From: Eopsaltria australis
Taxonomy: Eukaryota > Chordata > Aves > Passeriformes > Petroicidae
Assembly (NCBI GenBank): GCA_034509425.1
Contig: JAVTVJ010000570.1
Coordinates: forward strand, 744,001 to 808,000
DNA length: 64,000 bases
Direction: 5' to 3'
Positions 50,188-62,080 of the stretch are shown piece by piece. The notes under the pieces were generated by a model. That model saw only the letters and a list, made by a program, of their open reading frames with translations, was not told the origin of the DNA and did not search any database. How positions within the stretch are numbered: the stretch's first letter is position 1; each line of letters begins with the position of its first letter. Position numbers and translations under genes: made by a program.

Positions 50188-52617
50188 GATCTGGGTCACA
50201 GCCCTGCTGAGGAAACAGAGCAGGGTTTGGATTCTGATCAAGTCCTGCAGCAAACTGGGGCACACTCTTGGGAAAGGGGACTGGCTGCAACAACCACAAT
50301 TAAAACCCTTACACAGCTTAGAGGAGCTAAAGGCCTGATTCTGCTGTGCCCCACTGGACAAAAGCACCTCAGTTCTCCCCTCTTCCCTCCCTCCTGTCCT
50401 GTATCTCCCTTTTGATGTGGTGGGCCTTATTTTGAACCTCATTATGAGCTCTTTGAAGCGAGAACCATGTTTTCCTCTAGGTTCATAAAGCACAGAGTGG
50501 AGCTGAACTCGCAGGGATGTTTCCAATAACAGTTCAGACATTTAGATAATGTTCTCTCAGAATGACTGAGAGCCATGCCAGCCATGTGCAGAGCAATGCT
50601 CCCTCTCCACCAGCAAATAAGGAACCCAGAGGTTGCATGAAGCCAACTACCCAGAAAGCCCACAACAATCCAGCTTGGTTTGCTGGCTCCAAGGAGGCAA
50701 AGATCTGACATCTGCACGATTAATATTGAAAAACAGCCTCCTCCTGTTTTATCTTAGAGTGCCTGTGGTCCACTTATGTTGCCACATATCAAAAGGGCAA
50801 TAAACAACACAGCTTAGTGATTTTATTACTGCAGCATGTTATGGTGGGAGTTAACAAATAGGTAATAAGATAGGCTTCCAGTTGGAGTTTTTAGGGTACT
50901 GTTACACGCAGCTCAGAGCAATGGTGACCCAAGAAACATTACTAAACACATTTGCACTTTTTATTGTTGTGCTTACAGGGAGATTTATGTAGGCTTTTTA
51001 CAAACCTAAAATGGTTGTGATAATTTATGGCCACAAGATATTGCTCATAGAAAAATTTTGAGACTTTTAGGTACAGACTGCCAAAAACTATAAAATCTAG
51101 CTCTGAAACCTTGAAGAAAAGAGCAATAGGCTGCTCAGCTTGTGTGTTAAACCACATCTGTGTGCAACATACAGAAGAGTATTTTAATGCTAAATTATTC
51201 CAAGATGAACAACCTGCACAAAAAACCCCACCCAAAACATTCCTTTCCAAACTTCTGCTTCTCATGCTTTATGCCACATTGCAAGGAGTCTGCTTCAGAC
51301 CCATAGGGTTATTGATTTAATAAACCCACTCTTTAAAAAAACTCCTTATTTGACACCCAAAACTCCAAAATGCCTGACTTTCAGCAAGTATTATGGCAAG
51401 GCAGTAGCCTTTCCCAATTTTAAGGCACTAACTCTGTTTCTGGCCTGAGCCACACTTCCCACCATACAAGAAAATCAGTCTCACAATGGGTAGCTGAGGC
51501 CTGGGAACTGAGAGGCAACACTTTAGTGAACCATAAATGAGCTAGATTGACAGGACTTTTTAATGACAGCATTCTTTAAAACATTAAAATAGTATGTAAA
51601 AGCTGCATTTTAATTGTGATCCTCCTAAACAACGTCAGCAAAGGGCCAATAAAGATTTATGGCTTCATAACAAACTAAAGTGGATGTATTTAATTTGTCC
51701 TGCTACTTGCAGAGACAAGGAGGGAGGTCAATGAGAAAACATTTATTATTCTATTTTGTACTAAGAAAAAGAAATAAAATCACAGTTAATCAGACGAACT
51801 ATTTATAAATTACAACATGTAATAAGGGATGGCAGAAATTATAGTGAAAAAAAAAAATCCCCTAATTTATTTTTACTCTGGAGGTCAGCAGAGCAGGGAC
51901 AGTGGAAAACAGAGCGTAGCAAAGTGTGGCATTCCAACCTCATTCCTACCTTAATAGGCTTGGTGAGGCCCCCTGTTTGCAACTGGCAAAACTCCAGAAA
52001 TTACCCCACAATATCTGTCTTAGCAGGCTCAGCAGGAGATCCTGCAAACAGCCTTCACCCACTGAAAGCCTTAATTTCAGCTGGCCCTGCCAGAACTGGG
52101 ATAATTTCAGCATCCAACTCAGGAGCACACCAGCTAAGCAACCAGCAGCTCTCTACAGAAGACACAATTTTGAAACTCTTCCACTTTTTATTGCAGAAAT
52201 GTATGGGTTTTTTCCCTTAGAAAAGGGTAAAAATTAACTATTTTTACAGGGTAGGTGATTGTAAGCATGTGTGCAAAGTGTTTGCTCATGCAGAGCCCTG
52301 CTTTCCCTGATTGTGTTTTATCACTGTGAACAAGGCTCCTCTGTAAGCACAGAAGAGTCAACACCTGGCACAGTGAAACCAGCAGAGAAAATACAGAATA
52401 AAGCAGAGGCACACTTTTAATAAAAGTCTGTGTGTTGGTGCCCTCAGCAACAATGCAGGCTGAGCCCACCAGCAGTGCCTCTGTGGCACAGGATGGAACC
52501 TCAGGTGGCAGATGCCAGCACTGACACTGCTCTGAGGGGTGTGGGCACAGTGCAGCTGGGAGAAGTGACAGCTCTGATGCCTTTTTCTGGTCTTAGGAAA
52601 TAAAGGCTCAGACAGGG
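50188..52617. other. Noncoding stretch, nothing recognised
   Basis: AT-leaning unique DNA, with an A run at about 51849-51857. Open frames up to 145 aa on the minus strand (50104-50541) show no domain. Confidence 0.5.
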
Positions 52618-52925
52618 TTAGAGGGTTGGGGTCGTTTCCCTCGGTATTTTAATAGGATCCCATTCCATGGCTTCTGCCGTCCAGGTAGAACGCGTCGCCA
52701 AAGCCCCGTCCCCCCAGTCGAGTGTACAATTAAAGACTCTACTCATTAGCAGATCTACCAGGAGGGCCCAAGAAGGGCCTGGGTGGGCTCACTTCTAGTT
52801 TACAAAATCTGTCCTACTAGGAGACCTTGAGGGCCCACGCAAACAGAGTGTTTGGTCTCTAACTCTCCGTGGTTTCAGGGGTGTTTGGTCTCCCGGCCCT
52901 ATAAACACCATGAAACCGGGCTGAA
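52618..52925 (-). mobile_element. CpG-containing block, possible endogenous retrovirus 5'-end remnant
   Basis: About 300 bp carries 12 CpGs, unlike the CpG-poor flanks. On the minus strand it reads as a GC-rich segment, then CTTTGGCGACGCG (TGG starts at 52700), then a GCCATGG context with ATG at 52666-52668. This order is like a long terminal repeat, a tRNA primer-binding site starting TGGCGACG, and a short leader. The frame from that ATG is only 16 codons before a stop at 52618-52620. GTGTTTGGTCTC occurs twice on the plus strand (52848-52859, 52881-52892), and TATAAA lies at 52900-52905. LTR edges and a target duplication are not clear. It may instead be a promoter fragment or unclassified repeat. 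If retroviral, it is a non-functional relic. Confidence 0.3.
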
Positions 52926-54738
52926 CTATCACCTAAAGCATCACAAGTGTGCATGGTGATACTGGTGAATATAGGGAACAGTGTAAAAACTATTCAGGAG
53001 AAAGGCAGAAAAATCCTTCAGGCATCAGCTCCCACCCTCCAGATGCCATAACTGGAAGGACACAATCAGGGGAGCACGGGGCAGACCCCAGTGGCGAGCG
53101 TGTGCTCGGTCACAGCCTCTCTCCAAGCACAGCAGCTCCTTTTCCCAGATGTTCTCCCTGTCCCACAGGGCAGTGCAGCCACAGTGGAGAGCATTTGGCT
53201 CAGGGTGCTGCTCAGATGCTCTGGTGGAAGCGTGAATATCTGACTTCTGTTACCAGACAGTGCCCTCCCCTCTGCCAGGATGGTGCTTGTTTTCTCAGAT
53301 CTTGGGACTTGTGAACTCACTCCATGTGTTTGAAGAGCATGGAAAAATGTCTGGGTTTTGGTTTTTTTTTTACCCTTCCCCCAGATCTACACCAAAATCT
53401 ATCTATTTCCTTTCAGTTTCATCACTATGGGCTGTGGTTTTATCATCACAGCTCCTACTCTGATAATGTTCTGCCTACACTGAGATTTTTGACTGTTGCC
53501 AGTGACAGGCACCCAGGCAACCGTGCAATCCACAGCTCCCTCAGGTGATATTAAACAAACCAGAGGCTGAGTCCAGAAGCCTGAAACCAAAATGAGCCCC
53601 AAACCCAGGCTGTGACCCCCTGAATCTGTGTTCCCATCTTGAAGGCCCATGGAGCTGATGTTCCCTGTGACAGCCTTGGGAGGGCTCAGGGAGGGAGCCC
53701 TGCCTGCTTTTGTGTCTGTTTGTCTGGAGATGAGCTTTTTATCATATAATTTATAAAGGTTTGCCAGCAATATCTGCTAAGTGGCTGCAAATCTCCCTCT
53801 AAAATTGCAACAGGCAAATTGTCTTGATATTTAAAACACTGACTGTGGAGGCAGGGAGAAGTCCTGTAGGCACAAAGTCTGTTTTCCTTAAATTTGACTT
53901 CAGCTCTGAGAAGGACATAATTCCTTCTCAAGCCCCCCAGAGTGGCTCCAACCTCTCGCCTGCTCAGACAAAGCTAATGAGCACATTTAAAGCTTGAGCT
54001 TTACCTAGTCCTGGTGCTTGAAAATGGGGAATATGTAAAACTCCCCCAACAAACCCAGGTTCCAGCGCTGGGAAGGCTCAGCCTCCTAATCCCACTGTGC
54101 TCAAAAGAAAGTTGCTTTGTTTACACGAATTTGGCTTTCAGAGTTTTTCCCCAACAATCTGGACAAATTTAAATCAGTAGAACATTGAGGCAAAGTTACA
54201 GATTTCAGTGCACAGAGAGCTTAATGCACAGCACCTCCTAACACACAACAGACCTTCTTTAACCTGCAAACAAAGGCTGGAGGCTGTTTTGTAAAAAGAA
54301 AAATCACTGCAACAGGTCAAGATTTTCTGGATAATGGGAGTCTCAATAGAATATTCAGCCACAGCTGCCCTGTCTGAGGGCAAGTGCTGCTTGAGATATC
54401 ACCAGACACTGTACAAAACCAAGGGGCATGACAGAGAGGAGGTTGCTGGGCTGTAGCCGAGCAGCAGAGAGATTAAGTGTAGCCAGGACACTTAAATCTA
54501 GGCAAATAATTTCCAAACTCCTAAGCCACAAGGTATCCTCGTGTTCTAGGCAGCTGAGGCAACTAGAAATGCAAGCAGAATGGATCATTTTCTTGCACCC
54601 CAACAGCAAATGGAAGCACTTGAGAGAACTGCAGCTCTTACTGTCACTGACTTCCAAGAAAGCCAGATCCTTATTTCCTGAAGGATTTGTGCCATTATTT
54701 CTCAGCGTCATGTCTGTGCAAACGTGCTCTTCTTCCTT
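52926..54738. other. Noncoding stretch, slightly GC-richer at the left
   Basis: 52926-53330 keeps a few CpGs (for example GTGGCGAGCG near 53091) and then returns to ordinary DNA. Open frames of 121-141 aa on both strands carry no motif. Confidence 0.45.
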
Positions 54739-54822
54739 CCCTCCTCCCCCACCCCAGCCTCCCCATGTCCCACCAGCCAAAAAACACCCAGCAGCAGGAT
54801 AAGAAGGGGGTGGGGAGAGGGG
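54739..54822. other. G-quadruplex motif (minus strand) and adjacent G-rich run (plus strand)
   Basis: The plus strand at 54739-54764 has C runs of 3, 5, 4 and 4 separated by 4, 1 and 5 bases, so the minus strand fits the canonical four-run G-quadruplex rule. At 54806-54822 the plus strand has G5, G4 and G4 with 1- and 3-base gaps. These motifs can affect transcription or replication. Folding is inferred from pattern only. Confidence 0.7.
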
Positions 54823-55193
54823 ATTTCAATGGAAGGCCCCTCTGGAGTCCATTCTGTAATCACATAGCTGCAGGTTCTGCTCCAGGCCAGCCCATTTTCC
54901 CTCTGGCTGTTCCAGCCTGCAGCAAAGGGCTGGCATTGTGCTCTGCACAGGTGCATAGAAAGGCTCCTAAAGAGAGCTCCCAATGAACACAAGGCATAAA
55001 CAAACTCAAGTGTGGTCTTCTCTTCAAGAAAATAATTCAGCCAATGTGAAACTCCCTCCTTGTAATAAATTAGCTCCTAAGAGTATTCAAAAGCTGACCT
55101 CTGACCTCCTCCTGTATTATTCTCATGACCACCAGTGGGAGAGGAGGTCAAGTTGGTCAGTTCTTCTCACCAGTCACTGATGCCTCTTTAGCA
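54823..55193. other. Noncoding stretch, nothing recognised
   Basis: Mixed DNA between the G-quadruplex region and the purine tract, with no recognisable gene. Confidence 0.5.
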
Positions 55194-55252
55194 AAGAGGG
55201 GGTGGGGGAGGAGGGAAAAGAGAAAGAAGAAGAGAGGGAGGGGGGAGAAAAA
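55194..55252 (+). repeat. Polypurine (GA-rich) tract, 59 bp
   Basis: All purine on the plus strand except one T at 55203. It starts with GGGGGTGGGGGAGGAGGG, passes through an AAAGAGAAAGAAGAAGAGA section and ends in GGGAGGGGGG. Such tracts can form triplex (H-DNA) or, with a long loop, G-quadruplex. Confidence 0.9.
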
Positions 55253-57987
55253 TCAAATTTGCTTCTCCATTGGAACATGGGCTTAGTAAGTAAACCGGGA
55301 GGCCCAAGCCTCCCCCGGCAGGCGTCCAATTTTACAACACATTTGTAAGTGTGCTGCTGTCTAAATATCCTGAGCACGGGGAAATTCCACACCATGGCTA
55401 CAGCCAGGGATCCCTCCCTCTGCAAAGCCAGACCCAGGGAAAGGCCACGGGCAGCAGCTCACCCTGGCCACCTCACTCACACACACCGGGCTCCTCTCCT
55501 GACTGGAAGCACATGAAGAAGGTTCAGGTGCTAAAAATAGAATAATTTGTGAAGTGGCACATTCCACCTACCCCTGGTTGGCGCATGTTAAGTTCATTCT
55601 TACTCACTCACAAGAGATTCCTTGCCAATCTCTTCCAAGATTTTTCACTTAGTGGGCAGTGATTTTTGCAATAAAACAGCGGGGGTATTGTGTCAGGTAA
55701 CCTTTGTCAATAAAAGCACAAATTAATTTGCTTCCCACGTCACGTGCAGTTTCATAGGAAACACCTCTTTTGATGGTCTGGGTAGTTACAGGACTCCTGG
55801 TCAATGGAGTTCTCTGGAAAGTATTCCAACTATCTGTAGCTGGCCAGAACTTGATTTATTTTGCCTGCATATACATCAGGCTGGGCTGTGAAAAGAACCC
55901 ACTTTTATTTTTATTTGGAGTACAAAAGCTGCTCTGTAGTTTCAGCACCTCCCATTGCCTGGGTACTTCTCTGTCACCTCTGCACTTTGCACTGCTGAGA
56001 GGGAAGACTGGGACTTTCAGCAGGGGAATACATTGAATATTTCCTTTGTCAGAATGATATTAATCTCAAGGTCCACTTCATTACCTCTCAGCAAAGAGGA
56101 GCGTTTTTATTTCTGCATTCATCAGGATATAATGCATCTCCTTGGCAAATCATCTCCACTGTATCCAAGCTCCTTCCTGGAGCTCCATGATAAAGTCTTC
56201 CGAGTCACTGCTTTGCAAATTACTCTATAAAACCATAAACAAGTGAACATTTCCCCATTAATTAAATCTAAATTGTATAATTCTGTTATATTTTAAATGA
56301 CAGTAAAGATAACTGGAGGTGAAAGCTGAACATATAAAAGGTAAGAGAACAGAAGTGCCTGCACATCTCCATGCTGACTATGTTTTTTTTCCTTAATATT
56401 GTCAAAGTCATAATAGAATTTATAAGGAAAATTATATTCTTGGGACAGACAAAAACCCAACCCAGCATGGCATCTTTTAGTTCAGTTTTAAGTTGAGCAC
56501 ATTTTGTAATAAGTTCACGTTGCTTAAACAATTTTTTCTACTCTTGTTTTATGCTCTACAGTTCTTCCCAGTTTTGTACAATATCACTGTACAAGACTAA
56601 TTTACAACCTTTCCTCTGGGAACTATGTGAATTTAGTTAATTAATTTGTGATTTAGCTACTGAAGTGTGCAATACATGCCCTTCTGATGAAACTTCTCTT
56701 TTATGAAATTAAAGTGAGTTTTATCTTTTGTCTTAGGAAATCAAGCAAGTGATCAAACAACTTGGAATGAAATGCTGGAGTCATTCTGACATTAAATACT
56801 ACATCTATTGACTATTAGCTTTCAAATCATGATTTTCATTTCTGTTTCTCTCACTCCACCCGAAAACTGCTCAACAAATATTGGCTGATGCATAAAGAAA
56901 AAGCAATAGTAGAAATACAAATAAAATTACGTCCATTGTCACCCATTAAATTACAAAGTAAACCTGTTGTCCATTCTCACACATGCTCATAATGTCATCA
57001 TCAGCTGTGAACAGATCACATATCAGAAAAGGAGTCAATAAGAAAAAGGAGGTGAAGAGTGCTAATGAACACACAGAACGTTCACGGCAGGAAAAGCCAA
57101 AGTTCTCTGGGATTTATAAGATTTTTGTCTATACAAGTGGAACAAAACTTGCCTACATTGGCACAAAGAGCACTCTGGAAGCTGAGAACCCACAGAGCTG
57201 CCAGGCAGCCTCTCCTGCATCTTCAGTTTGGGTTCAGAACCTTTGCTCTCCTCAGCTCCACCACCAGCACTTTGCTGCTTTCAGGGAGTTCTTAGCTTTA
57301 CTAAGTACCTTAAAAAAATAAAAATAAATTGCATCTAGAATGAAAAAAACATCAGCTACATTCCTGTAATGTTTTGAAAACATTTAAAAGCAGCCCTGAA
57401 TTCAGCCTCAAGTTATTCTTGGCTGACAGTGCAGAGTCTGGGGGCAGGGGAAAGACACCAAAAAGCAGCACAATAAAAAAGGGTGTGCAGTTGAGGTGGT
57501 CGACGTTACAGCAGAATAAACTCAGCCATGAGGGGGCCACCAATTCTCTCTAAACTTCACTCAAGCCTCACAATGAAATTGGAGCAGCACAAGGGGATTT
57601 CACCCTACACATTGCCCATGTGTTTGTCCCATGTTCAGCATGCAGTAGGTTTGATCTGGAGGGGCTGGCAGGTGCCAGAAATGCAGATTCAAGTCTTCAG
57701 CACCCTGCACTCCCTCTCTTGTGTCACAGAAAGCAAAGAGGATGGAAAAACTGCTCAGGCACAGCTCGCCCAATTCTGAGGGTCATTTCTACTTCCACAC
57801 TACAAAGACAAATAAGACAAATAATAATTATTTCAGAGTATAGAATTCCTTGTGAATCCTTCTATAGATTCCTCTGTTCATAACTAAAAATAAAAAGCTT
57901 TAATGTAATTTAATTTTCTTTATGCTCAAATATTTGGTAAACTGAATCTTCATCTGTTTCAGAGACTCCTTAAAAATTCTGAATGGC
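55253..57987. other. Noncoding stretch, nothing recognised
   Basis: AT-leaning DNA with scattered short frames up to 112 aa, none with a domain. No RNA gene or transposon is identified. Confidence 0.5.
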
Positions 57988-58001
57988 GTTGCCATGGAAA
58001 T
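57988..58001 (+). promoter_or_regulatory. RFX X-box-like motif
   Basis: GTTGCCATGGAAAT matches 12 of 14 positions of the palindromic RFX consensus GTTGCCATGGCAAC. RFX factors regulate cilia and immune genes. No gene start is seen nearby, so a distal element or chance are both possible. Confidence 0.35.
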
Positions 58002-61000
58002 AAAAGCTGAAACACTCTGTAAGTTAAATAACTTCCAAAATTCAGTTTAGTTTTCATGACAGATGCGTGATAATTCCTGCTTTCTATTTAAATTAAGATT
58101 AAAAGCATTTTATCTTAATCTGTTTGTAGAAAATAAACTCACACAAAAGAAAAATTCTCTCCATTTGTGGATAATCCACAGTAGCTTCAGCAAACTGTTA
58201 TTTTATAAAGTATAGCTGCATGTGATTAAGAAGCACATTATATTGAACCACTGCAAGTTTCCCTACACTGATAAAATCACTCAGCATGTTTTAAAATTGT
58301 AGCAAGGTTTCTAAAACTTGTCAGATCTGCAGTGTTGAACTCCTCTGGTTTTAGAGAACACAACCTGCTTTTACCTCCATGAGACCAATTCAGTTAAAAC
58401 AGGGAAAGAAGACCTGAAAGTGATTCAACGTTAACTGTGTTCACACTCTAGTGTAAAAATAATTCGAATTACTTGATCTAAATCTAAATTTTTCATCGTT
58501 TTCAGATTAACTATTTTTCTAGTGATTTTTTAAATGAAGGCATGAATATTACAAGTTTTAAGTGATGCAGTGGAATGAATCCTCCTCTCTGGCAAACTAC
58601 TTGCCAAATTCAGCCCAAATCTGGGCATACTTTTGGTTGCCCTGTAGGTGTAAGGGCTTTTTATTCAGTTTTCTAAGAGAGCAGTGCTGATTGCTTAGAG
58701 GCTGAGCCTGAGGAGTAGGTATTTTCCAAACCATGAAATTTTGGAAGATTTTTGATTTGGAATCATCCAAAATTGGAACAAAATCTCCAAAAGTTTTGTA
58801 AAACAAAACTGGAAGAAAAAAAAAACAAAACCTCAGAATATTCTTTTTATAGTTAACTGAAATTTAGTTCTTGAACTAGATCAAATAGTTTAACAAAAAG
58901 ATACTGCTAAATTCTTTTAAGTATTAACAGATTAAATGAGCTGTGAAGAAAAACAAAGTTAATTTATGAATTAGGTATTCCAGATTTAGGGCTTATAAAA
59001 TGGGGTAGAAAAGACAAATGAAGAGATTTGCCTGAGTTAAGGCTGCTGTAAGGAACAACTGGACCATGCCATGTTTCCATAACAAACCCAATGTCTCCTC
59101 TCTGCTCACTAACAAATGACAAATGCCCTTTAATAAAAATAAAAGCAAAGATCCATTCCTCAGAATTACACATTCACTCCTTTTCAAGCAAAATGAAAAG
59201 CATCACCTCCTTCTGAAATCTCCATCACCCTCAGCTTTAGCAGCATGCAAAAATCACAGTTCCCTGTGTTTAGGAGCAGTTTGCCAATAGCCTCTGCAAC
59301 ACAGAACCAGGGCAAATCTTTCCTGCTTTGAAGTATCAGGGAAGGCCTGAACTGTCCTTGTTTATGCATGAGTTTGGGATGCAGTGAACTAGAAAACAAC
59401 TGTGCCGTAACAATCTGAACTAGAAAAGACAAAAATGCTCTATTCTGGCGGACTGTTCCCTCTCTCTAATGCTGTGCAGTGTTTAACTGCAAATATCTCT
59501 GTTACAATGAAGTATAAAAGCTGGTTTATTTTCTGAACTTCATAGGATTTTTACACATGAGATTTTTTTTTCCCCCCACGATGGAGTTGTTCTTTTTAGA
59601 AGTGTTTGTAGGCAATTGGTTTTAAAAGGGCTCCAGGGGGCTTTTCCCTACTGTGTTAAGCTGTTTTGATATTCTTTTACAAGCACAGTCTTAAAGTTGT
59701 TCTCCCAGATGCATTGTCTTACTAATCAGCTTTATGAGGTTCAAGGTTGCCATTCCACATTAATTATTCATTGTACAATTCACAGCTGGGGACAATGCTG
59801 GAAATGGCAAATCATATGAACGTGGAAAAGAAAACCCACATCCATCGAGCATCTTCCCCATATTTCTGCAGATCAGAAGGAATGAGAAATCAGAAGGGGA
59901 AAAAAAATAAGATGACTATGGTAGTGTGGAAATGATGCATAAAGATCACCTCCAGGAATACCTGTGGCTTTCCTGAATTTATACAGACTTTTCCAGTGAC
60001 CTTAAGATTAACTACAATAGAAAAAAGGCAGCTTGTGGGCATTGGTATCAGAACAGTCCTATGCACAAGCTAAGGCAGCCATGAAAATGAAATCACAAAG
60101 AACAAACTAGATCTTTAAAATGCATTGATTGACAAAGTCAAAATGCATGAGAGAGAAAAACTATCCGTGAATGAAAATTTATGGCATGGGAAGAAAGTAT
60201 AAACACCTCACATTCATAGTAGTCCTTGTATATGTTTTAAATCTGTGCAGTGCCAATTTTAGAAAGGTTTTTTTTTCTTCTTTAGGCAAGCCAAGACTTG
60301 TCACACTTTGACAGTGGCAGGAATGATGTCATCAGCAAAAAATAAGCCTTTTTTCAAAGGGCTATTTAGATTTTGGCAAACTGGCGTGGGCAAGCTGCTC
60401 CAACAGATTCTGCCTGCTCTCTCCTCTGCTGTGCTCATTCCTGAACTTATTAAGGATTCAAGAACAGTTGAGGCTTTGAAACAGTGCACAACCACAGCCA
60501 AAAACTCCTATTATAAGTCTAATTATTCTCAGTTCCCTCCATACACATTCTAACAAACATAGCACTTCTCTGTGTACAATATACTGGCTTAAACGAACCT
60601 TTTTTAATGATAGTACCATATTAAAGACCTTCTGTTTTCTTTTCTGGTGTCCTGTTTTGCAGTTAAAATACAAAATACTTGCTGCCTCCACTCAACCACA
60701 CTTCTGCAATTACTTGGTGTCTCCTGATAGTGCTTCAGCAATTATCTTTATCTGCAGCTGGAATGCTATTCTTTCCTCTGCGTCTTATTTTCTTGGTTTG
60801 TTTAGACAAAACATGCTAAGCTGATTTCAAAAATATGGTTTACAAAGTGCAGGTCACTGCCAGATGTTATTTAATGCTGTGTGTCCAGAAAAGTGGGCCC
60901 TGTGCTGATTCTCTTGTCAATAACAACTGAGCTGACAAATGGATCTGATTCAACACAAATATTGAGATTGATGCCTTAATTCTGGCACAAAAGGATTGTT

Positions 61001-61965
61001 TAGGTTATATTTTAAAACATTATCAAGTCCTAAAAGTCACACACGTGTGCTTCAATAACCATGTGCAGTTGCAAAACCATTTTGGTTATCAACTACACTC
61101 TAATTTTTCTGCATTAATGATTTTTAATGATAGATTAGGAAAAACCAAAGTAAGTTGTAGCTACCCACCTTATGCTGCCTGCAACTGAATGCTTACAGCA
61201 CAGAATTTCATTGCCAATAAAACAGGCAATGAAAATTAGCCATATAAATACATTGCTGAAAGAAATAAATTTTTATTTTTAGTTCTGTTTTATGCAGGAG
61301 TGAAGCAAATAAAAACACAGTTTCTCTGAGTGGACATAGAGTAATGGTTTTAAAAAATTAAAATAATTTAGAATGTGAAATGTTACGTCTTTTAGTATCA
61401 CTGAAAATCATAAATCTACATAATTTAATAATTTAATCTAGGTAGTTAATTTTGACTATAAATTAAAGCATGGCACTCCCCACCCCTTGAAATATATATA
61501 CCTTCCAAATTCTGTCTAGAAAGTGTGTAGATAGGCTGACAGAGAGCAAATCTGAGATATCAACCACCCATTTTTCTGGTTTTCTTTTCCTGTTTAGAGC
61601 TCTGCCATTTGCTCCATGGCACCTGCAAGGATCAGCACCACCTCTGTTCTTCTCAACAAGAAAACCAAGATGGAATTTGTGGAAATTCAGGTCAACACTG
61701 GCTGCACCAGCCTGCACTGGGAGGCAAAAGACACTGATGGCTCTGAAGTGGAGGACAAGGACAGAGGCTTCATTCCAGGAGAGCACATCTCTACCTGCAG
61801 CCCTGCCCAGCTTTAACAAAACCTCCTTCATTCCCAGAGTTCCACACCAGCCTAGGGATGGTTCCTGGATAGTTCCTGACATTAAATCAGGAAGGAGAAA
61901 TTTTTAGCCTGTTGTTTTTGAGAATCTCTGCTCGTGAAGCCCCTGAGCAAAAGTGGTTCATTTGG
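58002..61965. other. AT-rich noncoding stretch
   Basis: Contains the palindrome TAATTCGAATTA at 58460-58471, which resembles two opposed homeodomain sites. Also has an A run near 58817-58826 and AT-rich unique DNA. The 139-aa minus (61463-61882) and 66-76-aa plus frames near 61.7 kb overlap each other, and none is recognisable. Confidence 0.5.
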
Positions 61966-62080
61966 AAAAAAAACCCACAAAAAATGCCAAAAAAACCCCC
62001 AAAAAACCAACCAAAAACCAAAAAAAAACCCCAAAAAAACAAAACAAAAAAACCCCAAAAAAACACCCCAAAAAAACCAA
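61966..62080. repeat. A/C-rich low-complexity tract (G/T-rich on the minus strand)
   Basis: About 115 bp almost free of G and T on the plus strand apart from an ATGCC near 61984. It has A runs of 5-9 broken by C runs of 2-5 (CCCCC at 61996-62000; CCCC at 62029-62032, 62053-62056 and 62066-62069). Lys/Pro-rich plus frames and the Phe/Gly-rich minus frame across it come from composition. The minus strand has four G runs with loops of 9-28 bases. Confidence 0.9.

Noticed and set aside
61568..61816. Possible exon after a pyrimidine-rich TTTCTTTTCCTGTTTAG acceptor-like sequence
   Set aside because: The downstream frame is not recognised, has no clear donor, and a frame of similar length is open on the opposite strand.
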